A stretch of DNA of 47,170 nt from DATIXJ01 sp035518715 (GTDB lineage: Bacteria; Bacteroidota; Ignavibacteria; UBA10030; SZUA-254). Location: the NCBI GenBank assembly GCA_035518715.1, contig DATIXJ010000094.1, positions 1-47,170 on the forward strand. The letters are read 5' to 3'. Positions 17,204 through 26,260 of this stretch are shown here, piece after piece. The position numbers and the translations under genes were made by a program. The notes beneath the pieces are model-generated. The model was not told where the DNA came from, searched no databases, and saw nothing but the letters and a program-made list of their open reading frames with translations. Numbering within the stretch: position 1 is the stretch's first letter; each line of letters starts with the position of its first letter.

Positions 17204-18205
17204 TCAGCGGTCTGGCCGCCCGTTCAGATATTTTTCCGCCCGAAGTGTCACATCCTTCACGACATCATCAAGCGAAACGTCGAAGAGTCTCGCTCCCGCC
17301 GCATTCAGATGCCCGTTTCCTCCAAACTCCTTTGCAAGCTGATTGACGGGAATGTTGCCCTTGGAGCGGAAGCTGATCTTGACACCGTTTTTCAGCTCAT
17401 TGAACAGAATGCCGATGACGACACCGGTGATGCTCATCGGATAGGTTGTGAAATTATCGGTTTCCACCTCTGTCGTGTCGGTCTCGTGAAACATCTTCTG
17501 CGTGCAGACGACATACGCGAGCTGGCCGTCGTACGCCGTCTTCATCGAATCGAGAACTTCTCCGAGGAGCCGCATGCGGTTTGGACTCCACTGTTCATAG
17601 ACGTTGACAAACACCCGCGTCGGATCGGCACCGCATTCGAGGAGATGAGCCGCTATCCGGTGAGTTTCAGCATCTGTTCTCGGAAATCGGAACGACCCCG
17701 TATCGGTCATGATCGCTGTGTAGAGTGCCGTCGCGATTTCTTCCGTCAGGGTAACTTCCGGGATCAGGCGAATGAGCTTGTAGAGAAGCTCGCCGGTCGA
17801 AGTGGAGTCCTCATCAATGAGATAGTGCTGTCCGAAGTCGCTCGGCTCCAGATGATGATCGATGACAATCTTGACGGCTTTGCTTTGCTGAACGAAAGGT
17901 CCGAGACTCCTCAGGCGATCCGGATGGTTCGTGTCGAGGATGAAGAGGACTTCGGCATTGAGGATGAGGTTCTGATGCGATTCAGGAACAAATGTCGCGA
18001 TTGTCCCGGCAGGATCCAGCCAGCGGTAATTTCCAGGAGTGGAATTATGATTCAGGATAAATGCTTCTTTTCCAAGTTGCCGGAGTGCAGCAGCAAGGGC
18101 GATTTCCGATCCCAGGCTGTCCCCGTCCGGATTGACGTGTGAAGTGAGGACAAAATGCTGATGATGGCGGATGAGCCCGATAATCTCCTGGAACGACGAT
18201 TTCAT
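17204..18205 (-). CDS. nrnA: DHH-family phosphoesterase, NrnA-type oligoribonuclease/pAp phosphatase
   Basis: 333 residues. The DHH motifs are in order: SHVNPDGDSLGSE near 20-32, FILDTNHPDRL near 88, VIDHHLEPSDFG near 113, and TDTGSFRFPRT near 170; the C-terminal DHHA1 domain closes with GGNGHLNAAGARL, the substrate-binding Gly/His loop. NrnA degrades 2-5 base RNA fragments and dephosphorylates pAp using Mn2+. The ATG is 14 bases past the korB terminator's T-run, so its own promoter must lie in or before the terminator, or transcription leaks through; I could not identify a convincing one. Confidence 0.92.
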   Translation of the reverse strand: MKSSFQEIIGLIRHHQHFVLTSHVNPDGDSLGSEIALAAALRQLGKEAFILNHNSTPGNYRWLDPAGTIATFVPESHQNLILNAEVLFILDTNHPDRLRSLGPFVQQSKAVKIVIDHHLEPSDFGQHYLIDEDSTSTGELLYKLIRLIPEVTLTEEIATALYTAIMTDTGSFRFPRTDAETHRIAAHLLECGADPTRVFVNVYEQWSPNRMRLLGEVLDSMKTAYDGQLAYVVCTQKMFHETDTTEVETDNFTTYPMSITGVVIGILFNELKNGVKISFRSKGNIPVNQLAKEFGGNGHLNAAGARLFDVSLDDVVKDVTLRAEKYLNGRPDR

Positions 18206-18219
18206 GGGACTCGGGATAT

Positions 18220-18246
18220 AAAAAGGGCGAGAGTGCTTTCTCGCCC
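18220..18246 (-). terminator. Intrinsic terminator after korB
   Basis: On the minus strand an 8-pair stem (GGGCGAGA with TCTCGCCC, loop of 6) is followed by TTTTT (A run at 18220-18224 on the plus strand). It ends the ccdA-korA-korB transcript about 30 bases after the korB stop. Confidence 0.88.
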
Positions 18247-18275
18247 GTTACTTGTACAGAAATGTAGGATGACTC

Positions 18276-19325
18276 TCACTGGATGACCCAGGTTTCACCG
18301 TGATTCAGGAGTTTCTCGAGATTCCCCTCTCCCTGCTTCTGTATCGACTGCTGGATTTGACGCGAAGTCTCTGCGTCGTACAGCGGGCGGTTTACTGCAT
18401 AGATCACGCCGACAGGTCTCGGTAATTCAGGAATATTCGACATCCTCGCCAGAATGAATGAGAGCATCGTGTCTTTTTCATTATGGACGATAAGGTCATT
18501 CACGGAATATTTTCCGTCCTTGAGTGACACGACGGTTGGAGTAAACCCATCGAGCCGGATTCCGAATTCCTTTTCTTTCCCAAAGACCATCGGCTTTCCG
18601 TGTTCGAGAACCACGACATGCTGGTCCTTCGTATCTTTTTCCGTGAACGTAAAGAATGCCCCGTCGTTGAAGACATTGCAGTTCTGGTAGATTTCGACGA
18701 ACGCCGTGCCCTTGTGTTCCGCTGCGCGCCGAATGACGGACTGCATATGTTTGGGGTCGCGGTCGAGTGTTCTGGCGACAAACGATGCTTCCGCACCGAG
18801 CGCAACAAGGAGCGGATTGAACGGGTGGTCAACCGAGCCATACGGTGTCGATTTCGTGACCTTCCCGAATTCCGATGTGGGGGAATACTGTCCTTTCGTC
18901 AATCCGTAGATCTGATTATTGAACAACAGGATCTTGAGATCGATATTTCTCCTGCAGGCGTGAATGAGATGATTGCCGCCGATACTGAGACCGTCTCCAT
19001 CGCCGGTAGCTACCCACACCGTGAGTTCCGGACGTGCAATTTTGAGTCCTGTTGCAATTGCGGGAGCGCGGCCGTGTATGCCGTGGAATCCGTACGTGTC
19101 CATATAATAGGGGAACCGGCTCGAACAGCCGATGCCGGATATGAACACCATGTTGTGTTTGGGAATATTGAGCTCCGGCATCACGCGCTGGACCTGCGCG
19201 AGAATTGAGTAATCGCCGCATCCGGGGCACCAGCGCACATCCTGATCCGACTGGAAATCCTTGGCGCTGTATTTTGCTGCAGGTACTTTCGGTGCTTCTT
19301 TCAGAGTTTCTTCAACCAGATTCAT
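18276..19325 (-). CDS. korB: 2-oxoglutarate:ferredoxin oxidoreductase, beta subunit
   Basis: 349 residues. The CPGCGDY motif near 33 provides cluster ligands, and the thiamine diphosphate site reads ATGDGDGLSIGGNH near 105-118 with the later FNNQIYGLTKGQYSPTS segment typical of the Kor/Por beta family. The enzyme pair interconverts 2-oxoglutarate and succinyl-CoA with ferredoxin, in the oxidative or the reductive TCA direction. Substrate choice within the family (2-oxoglutarate, or other 2-oxoacids) cannot be fixed from sequence. It follows korA by four bases; no gamma-only or ferredoxin-like delta gene is next to it. Confidence 0.9.
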   Translation of the reverse strand: MNLVEETLKEAPKVPAAKYSAKDFQSDQDVRWCPGCGDYSILAQVQRVMPELNIPKHNMVFISGIGCSSRFPYYMDTYGFHGIHGRAPAIATGLKIARPELTVWVATGDGDGLSIGGNHLIHACRRNIDLKILLFNNQIYGLTKGQYSPTSEFGKVTKSTPYGSVDHPFNPLLVALGAEASFVARTLDRDPKHMQSVIRRAAEHKGTAFVEIYQNCNVFNDGAFFTFTEKDTKDQHVVVLEHGKPMVFGKEKEFGIRLDGFTPTVVSLKDGKYSVNDLIVHNEKDTMLSFILARMSNIPELPRPVGVIYAVNRPLYDAETSRQIQQSIQKQGEGNLEKLLNHGETWVIQ

Positions 19326-19329
19326 AGTT

Positions 19330-21162
<1,833 letters not shown>

Positions 21163-21199
21163 ACGATCTCACTTATTCACGGTTTAGGTCAGGGATTGT

Positions 21200-21934
21200 T
21201 CAACCAAGTTCATTGAGAATCGGGAACCATTTCGAAAAATATCCCGAAATAATTGTCAGCGAATTTGTTGCAATAAGCACGCCGACGAGGACAAGAAGCG
21301 CACCGCCGACGATCTCCACCTTATGGAGGTGACGTTTGAATCTGTTAAATGCCGCAAAAAAGAATGTCAGACTGAGCCCGGCAAGGAGGAACGGGATGCC
21401 GAGGCCGAGCGAATACGATGAAAGGAGGAGGACCCCCTTGCCGATGGTATCCTGCTGACTTGCAATGGCGAGGATTGCCGCCAGAATTGGTCCGATGCAC
21501 GGCGTCCAGCCGAAGGCGAATGCAAGTCCGACAATCAGCGCGCCGAGCAGGCCGAGTTTCTTTCCCTCTGCCTGGAAACGCTTTTCATAGTTCAGGAACG
21601 GAATCCGGTAGATCCCGATCATGTGTATCCCGAAAATGATAATGATGACCCCGGCGATCTTGCTGATGATGTTGATTTTCTCGTGGAGGAATCTCCCGAT
21701 AAACGTTGCCGAAGCCCCGAGGGAGATGAAAACGATGGAAAAACCTACAATGAAGAAGAGCGAATTGAGGAGGATTTTCTTGCGGACGGCAGATCGATTG
21801 GCATCATCATGCATCTCGTCGAACGAGACGCCGGAAATGAATGAAAGGTAACCCGGAACGATGGGGAGGACGCATGGAGACACAAACGACAAGAGTCCGA
21901 ACACAAACGCTGTCAGAATGCCGACATTTTCCAC
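21200..21934 (-). CDS. ccdA: CcdA-type thiol:disulfide interchange membrane protein
   Basis: 244 residues, six predicted membrane spans, the short CcdA form without DsbD's soluble domains. The two redox-active cysteines are Cys21 in SFVSPCVLPIVPGY and Cys146 in GWTPCIGPILA. CcdA passes electrons from cytoplasmic thioredoxin across the membrane to periplasmic thiol proteins, for example during cytochrome c maturation. The start is GTG 21934. A promoter at 21968-21996 would put it at the head of ccdA-korA-korB, a pairing of reductant supply with low-potential metabolism whose meaning is inference. Confidence 0.93.
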   Translation of the reverse strand: MENVGILTAFVFGLLSFVSPCVLPIVPGYLSFISGVSFDEMHDDANRSAVRKKILLNSLFFIVGFSIVFISLGASATFIGRFLHEKINIISKIAGVIIIIFGIHMIGIYRIPFLNYEKRFQAEGKKLGLLGALIVGLAFAFGWTPCIGPILAAILAIASQQDTIGKGVLLLSSYSLGLGIPFLLAGLSLTFFFAAFNRFKRHLHKVEIVGGALLVLVGVLIATNSLTIISGYFSKWFPILNELG

Positions 21935-21967
21935 TATCTCACGTCCCTGATTATTCCGTCACTCTTC

Positions 21968-21996
21968 AAGTTATGACCTTCCCACTAAAGAAACAA
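21968..21996 (-). promoter_or_regulatory. Promoter of ccdA-korAB
   Basis: On the minus strand TTGTTT (21991-21996), 17-base spacer, TAACTT (21968-21973). Predicted start near 21961, about 27 bases ahead of GTG 21934. The -35 is weaker than at the other sites. Confidence 0.45.
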
Positions 21997-22044
21997 ATTG
22001 GTTCGGGGACAAATTCCCGCAAAGGAATCGCTCCCGGAACTGTA

Positions 22045-22488
22045 TTACTCCCGGACGACCCAGACCTTCACTTTTCCGGCGACGTTTGTATGGAGTTTCA
22101 CGTCGACGGTATAGATCCCGAGTGCTTTGATCGGCTCGGGGAGTTCGATCAGGCGTTTGTCGAGTTTCATCCCTTTCTCCTCGAGAGCATCGGCGATCAT
22201 TTGCGACGTGACCGAACCGAAAAGCTTCTCGTCCTCGCCGACCTTCACTTTCAGCGTGATGGAGAGCTTTTCAAGCTCTGTAGAAAGTTTCTGGGCATGG
22301 TGCAGCTCCTTATCCTGCCGTCGGCCGAGCTGTTTCTTTTCCTCTTCGAGCGCCTGAATGTTTCCCGGCGTTGCGGCATAACCGATGTTTCTCGGAATGA
22401 GGTAATTCCGGGCGTAGCCGTCCTTGACGTCGACAACGTCGCCGATTTTGCCGAGCTTATCGTGGTCCTGGCGTAATATAATCTTCAT
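22045..22488 (-). CDS. rplI: 50S ribosomal protein L9
   Basis: 147 residues, full family length. The N-terminal domain starts MKIILRQDHDKLGKIGDVVDVKDGYARNY, with the conserved GYARNYLIPR RNA-binding loop, then the long connecting helix (about 42-75) and the C-terminal domain with KLFGSVTSQMIADAL. L9 binds 23S rRNA near the L1 stalk and helps maintain reading frame. It is the last gene of the prs-rplY-pth-rpsF-ssb-rpsR-rplI group, 18 bases after rpsR. Confidence 0.98.
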   Translation of the reverse strand: MKIILRQDHDKLGKIGDVVDVKDGYARNYLIPRNIGYAATPGNIQALEEEKKQLGRRQDKELHHAQKLSTELEKLSITLKVKVGEDEKLFGSVTSQMIADALEEKGMKLDKRLIELPEPIKALGIYTVDVKLHTNVAGKVKVWVVRE

Positions 22489-22506
22489 ACGTCTTCCTTT
22501 GTGTGC

Positions 22507-22746
22507 TTAACGAATGGTTTCCGAAACGAATGGAATGAGTGCGAGGTGCCGGGCACGTTTGATTGCCTGAACCAGCTGGCGCTGGTGGCGCGCGCAGGTT
22601 CCGGTGATTCGTTTGGGGATGATTTTCCCCTGCTCGGAAACGAACCTGATCAGTCGCTTTTCATCCTTATAGTCGATGTAGGTATCCTTCGCCTCACAGA
22701 ACCGGCAGGTTCTTCGTTTCTTGATTTGCTGTTCCTGTTTTGCCAT
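22507..22746 (-). CDS. rpsR: 30S ribosomal protein S18
   Basis: 79 residues. The core motif KRITGTCARHQRQLVQAIKRARHLALIPF is complete apart from ordinary variation, and a CRFCEAK Cys-x2-Cys pair near the N-terminus with the later TCARHQ Cys suggests a metal-binding form. S18 pairs with S6 on the platform of the small subunit. Order rpsF-ssb-rpsR-rplI is the widespread bacterial arrangement. It is 12 bases after ssb. Confidence 0.98.
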   Translation of the reverse strand: MAKQEQQIKKRRTCRFCEAKDTYIDYKDEKRLIRFVSEQGKIIPKRITGTCARHQRQLVQAIKRARHLALIPFVSETIR

Positions 22747-22758
22747 TGATGGAAATCC

Positions 22759-23256
22759 TTATGATCCTTCGAGATGGGTTGTTGGATGATTCTTCAGGAG
22801 TTGAGACTCTTCGCTCGTGAGAAACTTGTCGAACGAATCGTCTTCGATGATCGAGGGCTCCTCCTCGTGCTGCACGCCTGCAGCGCCGGCTGCGGATTCG
22901 GGGTGTGCACATTTTTTATTCAGAAACTGAATACGTCGTGCTTTAATTTCGACAATATTGCGTGTCACGCCGTCGTCATTCTTGAAGATGTGACTCTGCA
23001 GCTCACCGTCGATGAGAACGGCGCTTCCTTTCTTCAACCGGTTGGTGCAGCTGTCAGCGAGCCGGTTCCATGCCACCACGCCGACGTAGCAGACTTCCTC
23101 CTGCCACTGATTATTTGCATCGCGGTACTTCCGGTTTGAGGCAATCGAGAAATTGACGACAGGTGTTCCGTTGGTTGTTTGACGGAAAATGGGATCGCGG
23201 GTGAGATTTCCCGCAATGATCACGCTGTTGAGTTCAGGCATTTTCAATTCAGCCAT
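22759..23256 (-). CDS. ssb: Single-stranded DNA-binding protein with atypical C-terminus
   Basis: 165 residues. The OB fold fills about 8-113 (SVIIAGNLTRDPIFR, WQEEVCYVGVVAWNRLAD, KKGSAVLIDGEL). SSB coats single-stranded DNA during replication and repair, and in most bacteria recruits partners through an acidic tip ending in Pro-Phe. Here that tip is absent: an acidic patch EEEPSIIEDDSFDKF sits at about 131-145 and is followed by about 20 mixed residues ending HLEGS. I checked the other frames around the stop and see no displaced tip. A GAAHPESAAGAAG-like linker is short. It stands between rpsF and rpsR as usual; a second SSB may exist elsewhere. Confidence 0.93.
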   Translation of the reverse strand: MAELKMPELNSVIIAGNLTRDPIFRQTTNGTPVVNFSIASNRKYRDANNQWQEEVCYVGVVAWNRLADSCTNRLKKGSAVLIDGELQSHIFKNDDGVTRNIVEIKARRIQFLNKKCAHPESAAGAAGVQHEEEPSIIEDDSFDKFLTSEESQLLKNHPTTHLEGS

Positions 23257-23309
23257 ATCCGCTCCTTCGATAGTATCAGTATCTGGAAAGGGAAAAGTCT
23301 GTCCGGAAA

Positions 23310-23747
23310 TTATGCCGCGGGTGGAGCATCATCATCCGCGAATAACGGCTCTTTTGCCGGCTCGGGCGGCGGCGGAGGAGCTGCAACCGGAGTTGCCTGC
23401 TCGACGCGCGGTGCAGGAGCCGGAGGCGCTTGCCGTGTCGCAACGGCTTTCGTATCGAGCTGAACCGTCAAAAACCGCAGAATGTTCTCGTCGAGCGTGT
23501 ACGTCCGGTCGAGCTGTTTGATGACCGGCCCGTTCGCGAGGAATTCCATGTTGACGTAGAATCCGTTGTTCTTTTTTTCGATGGGATACGCCAGGCGCTT
23601 TCTGCCCCAGCGGTTTGTGGCGACAAGTTCGCCGCCGTTGCGGATGATTACTTCGGAGAGGTGTGCTATCGTTGCTTCGATCTGCGAATCTTCAAGCGAG
23701 GCATTGATAATGCACGTGGTCTCGTAGAGGCGTTTCGAGATACTCAT
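23310..23747 (-). CDS. rpsF: 30S ribosomal protein S6 with Pro-rich acidic tail
   Basis: 145 residues from ATG 23747; the frame stays open to 23795 but MSISKRLYETTCII is the family start and has AAGGGA at ribosome-binding distance. The ferredoxin-like S6 domain occupies about 5-100 (GRKRLAYPIEKKNNGFYVNMEF). After it comes an extension of about 40 residues, rich in Pro and Ala, ending in an acidic LFADDDAPPAA. S6 binds S18 on the platform; its tail in other bacteria is glutamylated or simply acidic. It is 84 bases after pth and 53 bases before ssb. Confidence 0.96.
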   Translation of the reverse strand: MSISKRLYETTCIINASLEDSQIEATIAHLSEVIIRNGGELVATNRWGRKRLAYPIEKKNNGFYVNMEFLANGPVIKQLDRTYTLDENILRFLTVQLDTKAVATRQAPPAPAPRVEQATPVAAPPPPPEPAKEPLFADDDAPPAA

Positions 23748-23831
23748 TGCTGTTCCCTTCGGACGTTGGAAATCGACCCCGGAATAATTATTCAAGAAGA
23801 ATAAATTCAGGGGCAGGGTGAATTATGTCGT

Positions 23832-24389
23832 TTACGTTACGCTTGACTCTCTGTTTTCGTCGAGAAGACCGATGATCCGGCTCACGACGCGCTGCGATAC
23901 TTCCGTAACCTGTTCCGCTTCGGCCGGCTCGAATGGTGCGAGAACAAAATCTGGCATTCTCGATTTGTCGGCCGGAAGTGTCGTGCCGGCAATACCGAAC
24001 CGCAGCCGCGGGAAATCTTCCGATTGCAGGTGGTAGATGATCGAATACAGTCCGTTATGACCACCTGAACTTCCCCGCTGGCGGATGCGATATGAACCGA
24101 GCGGTAAATGAAAATCGTCAATGACAACCAGAAGATCTTCCGCACCGATCGCAAATTGCTCGAGAATCTGCTTTACGGCAATTCCCGAGTTGTTCATGTA
24201 CGTCAGCGGTTTGATGAGGACGAAATTGTGTTCGCCCCCTCCTGGCCCGGCAATATGATATTCACCCGGCCCGGCGTCGAACTCAATGCCGATTTTCTCG
24301 GCAACCGCATCGACGATCGCAAATCCAATGTTGTGGCGGGTTCCGTGATATTCGGATCCGGGGTTTCCAAGTCCGACGACCACTCGCAC
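23832..24389 (-). CDS. pth: Peptidyl-tRNA hydrolase
   Basis: 185 residues from GTG 24389. It opens VVVGLGNPGSEYHGTRHNIGF, which holds the substrate-binding Asn and the catalytic His of the family; the PLTYMNNSG motif is near 60 and the later VIDDFHLPLGSYRIRQRGSSGGHNG segment carries the catalytic Asp and the second His. Pth frees tRNAs from peptides dropped by the ribosome. Its position after rplY (26 bases) is a common bacterial arrangement. Confidence 0.97.
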   Translation of the reverse strand: MRVVVGLGNPGSEYHGTRHNIGFAIVDAVAEKIGIEFDAGPGEYHIAGPGGGEHNFVLIKPLTYMNNSGIAVKQILEQFAIGAEDLLVVIDDFHLPLGSYRIRQRGSSGGHNGLYSIIYHLQSEDFPRLRFGIAGTTLPADKSRMPDFVLAPFEPAEAEQVTEVSQRVVSRIIGLLDENRESSVT

Positions 24390-24415
24390 GGCAGAATCCG
24401 TCGATCAAAAAGACG

Positions 24416-25156
24416 TTACTTTTTTTCTTCCTTTGCCGGAGCTGGTTTTGCAGCAGGTGCCGCCTTGCCCGGGGCTGCTTCCGGTTTCTTTTCTCCGGCA
24501 GCTGCTGCCGGTGCAGCTTCCGCACCCTCTTCCGGCTTCTTGCCCTTCGCAATCACTTCGGGTTCAGCAGCTTCCTCGGCAACGACGCCCGGTTCGGGTT
24601 CCTTCTCTATGGTCGGCGGTACAACACCGGCGACGGAACTGTCCTCGTTCCCGAGGATCGTGATGTTCGGAATCTTGATGTCGCGGATGTGCACGAAATG
24701 GTTGATCTTCAGATCTTCCACATGAACTTCAATGTGTTCCGGAATGTCTTTCGGCAGGCACGAGATTTTCAGGCGGTGGATGACCTGCTGAAGGATGCCA
24801 CCATCCCGCACGCCGACGGGTGTTCCGCCGGTAAGAGTCACGGGAATTTCTACCGTGATCTCTTCATCAGCTCTGACACCCTGCAAATCGAAATGGATCG
24901 GCCTGTCAGTAAGAGGATCGAACTGAATATCTCGGAGGATGCATTCCTTGCCTGTGCCGTCGTTGAGTTTCAGGTTGATAATGTGCGTTTCGGAGGTGAA
25001 GATGAGCGGCTTCAGGCTCCGTTCCGGAACGATGACGGGAATATTTTTTTCGCCGTGAATATAAAAGATCCCCGGCACCTTTCCCTCGCGGCGCATTGCC
25101 TTGGTATTGCCTCCGACGTCCTTTCGGATTTCGGCTTCCAACAAAATCTCTTGCAT
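24416..25156 (-). CDS. rplY: 50S ribosomal protein L25/Ctc, long form
   Basis: 246 residues. The N-terminal L25 domain (about 1-95, 5S rRNA binding; FYIHGEKNIPV, RDIQFDPLTDRPIHFDL) is joined to the TL5/Ctc C-terminal beta domain (about 96-185, PVTLTGGTPVGVRDGGILQQ). The last 60 or so residues are low complexity, rich in Ala, Pro, Lys and Glu, ending KPAPAKEEKK. Such tails are common in this phylum. L25 lies between prs and pth, matching the frequent prs-ctc-pth order. Confidence 0.96.
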   Translation of the reverse strand: MQEILLEAEIRKDVGGNTKAMRREGKVPGIFYIHGEKNIPVIVPERSLKPLIFTSETHIINLKLNDGTGKECILRDIQFDPLTDRPIHFDLQGVRADEEITVEIPVTLTGGTPVGVRDGGILQQVIHRLKISCLPKDIPEHIEVHVEDLKINHFVHIRDIKIPNITILGNEDSSVAGVVPPTIEKEPEPGVVAEEAAEPEVIAKGKKPEEGAEAAPAAAAGEKKPEAAPGKAAPAAKPAPAKEEKK

Positions 25157-25170
25157 ACTCGTTCCTTCAG

Positions 25171-26118
25171 TTATCCTTTATCGACATCAAATAATGAGCT
25201 GATCGACTGATTGTTGAACCCCCGTTGTATCGCTTCGGCAAAGATGCCGGAAACCGTCAGGACTTCGACGTTCGATAACCGGGCGGTTTTCCAATCAACC
25301 ATGATCGTATCGGTGACATAGATTTTCGTTACCGGTGATGATGAAATACGCTCGACGGCATTTCCCGAGAGAATCGGGTGCGTACAGGCACCATAAATTT
25401 CGTTTGCTCCTGATTTCTTGAGCACATCCACGGCGTTGCAGAACGTTCCCGCAGTATCGATGAGATCATCGACGATCAGAATGTTCCTGCCCTGCGGATT
25501 ACCGATGATATTCATTATCTCTGCCTGATTCGGGCGGACACGCCGCTTGTCGATCAGGATCAAATCGGCATCCAGTCGTTTCGCAAAAGCCCTTGCCATT
25601 TTGATCCCGCCAACGTCCGGCGAAACAACCGTCAGATTGGGAATCCGCTTGCTCGCGAAAAATGACGTATAGAGAGCGGACGAGTACAGATGATCTACCG
25701 GGATGTCGAAGAACCCCTGAATCTGCGGAGCGTGAAGATCCATGGCAATCACTCTGTCGGCACCGGCTCCGGTGATCAGGTTCGCTACGAGTTTTGCCGT
25801 GATCGATACTCTCGGCTGATCTTTCCGGTCCTGCCGCGCATATCCGAAGTACGGAATCACGGCAGTAACTTTCCTGGCAGATGCGCGCTTTGCCGCATCT
25901 ACCATAATCAGCAGCTCCAGCAGGTTTTCGGCCGGAGGATTGGTCGACTGTACAATGAACACATCACAACCGCGGATGTTTTCATTATACTTTACCCAGA
26001 TTTCACCGTCGCTGAAATTCCGGATATCGCACTTTCCCAACGGAACCCCGAGTTTCGCTGCGATATCTTCCGCAAGACGCGAATTTGATCGACCGGAAAA
26101 AAGCTTTAGCTCAGGCAT
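25171..26118 (-). CDS. prs: Ribose-phosphate pyrophosphokinase (PRPP synthetase)
   Basis: 315 residues from ATG 26118 (MPELKLFSGRSN), the family's usual length and start; the frame is open upstream to another ATG at 26163 (330 residues), which has a GGGG just ahead, so the longer form is not excluded. Motifs are YFGYARQDRKDQPRVSITAKLVA near 95-120 (ATP and flexible loop), MDLHAPQIQGFFDIPVDHL, VVSPDVGG and the PRPP loop NILIVDDLIDTAGTF near 218-232. The enzyme makes PRPP for nucleotide, His and Trp synthesis. It heads the operon that continues through rplI, driven by the promoter at 26208-26236. Confidence 0.97.
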   Translation of the reverse strand: MPELKLFSGRSNSRLAEDIAAKLGVPLGKCDIRNFSDGEIWVKYNENIRGCDVFIVQSTNPPAENLLELLIMVDAAKRASARKVTAVIPYFGYARQDRKDQPRVSITAKLVANLITGAGADRVIAMDLHAPQIQGFFDIPVDHLYSSALYTSFFASKRIPNLTVVSPDVGGIKMARAFAKRLDADLILIDKRRVRPNQAEIMNIIGNPQGRNILIVDDLIDTAGTFCNAVDVLKKSGANEIYGACTHPILSGNAVERISSSPVTKIYVTDTIMVDWKTARLSNVEVLTVSGIFAEAIQRGFNNQSISSLFDVDKG

Positions 26119-26207
26119 TTGGAAGTTTGCGAGAGGATACTCTGATGCGTCGACATTCCCCAAATAATTGCAGAAATGACGATTTCAGCAACTTATCAAG
26201 GGATCGA

Positions 26208-26236
26208 AATATAAACAAAATTCACAAATCTTGCAA
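26208..26236 (-). promoter_or_regulatory. Promoter of the prs-rplY-pth-rpsF-ssb-rpsR-rplI operon
   Basis: On the minus strand TTGCAA (26231-26236), 17-base spacer, TATATT (26208-26213) followed by TC. Predicted start near 26201, leaving a leader of about 40 (ATG 26163) or 83 bases (ATG 26118). Confidence 0.68.
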
Positions 26237-26260
26237 GACTTATCTCTCGCCGTCTCTGAA

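Noticed and set aside
17189..18142. Long plus-strand open frame of 317 codons opposite nrnA
   Set aside because: It mirrors the nrnA coding frame, has no family pattern, and the minus-strand protein shows all DHH motifs.
18246..18280. TACATTTC before the korB terminator as a promoter for nrnA
   Set aside because: It would read into the terminator and lacks a -35; not supported.
23748..23831. S6:S18-type autoregulatory leader before rpsF
   Set aside because: CCG-containing stretches are present but I could not build a convincing conserved stem-loop by hand; a covariance-model search would decide.
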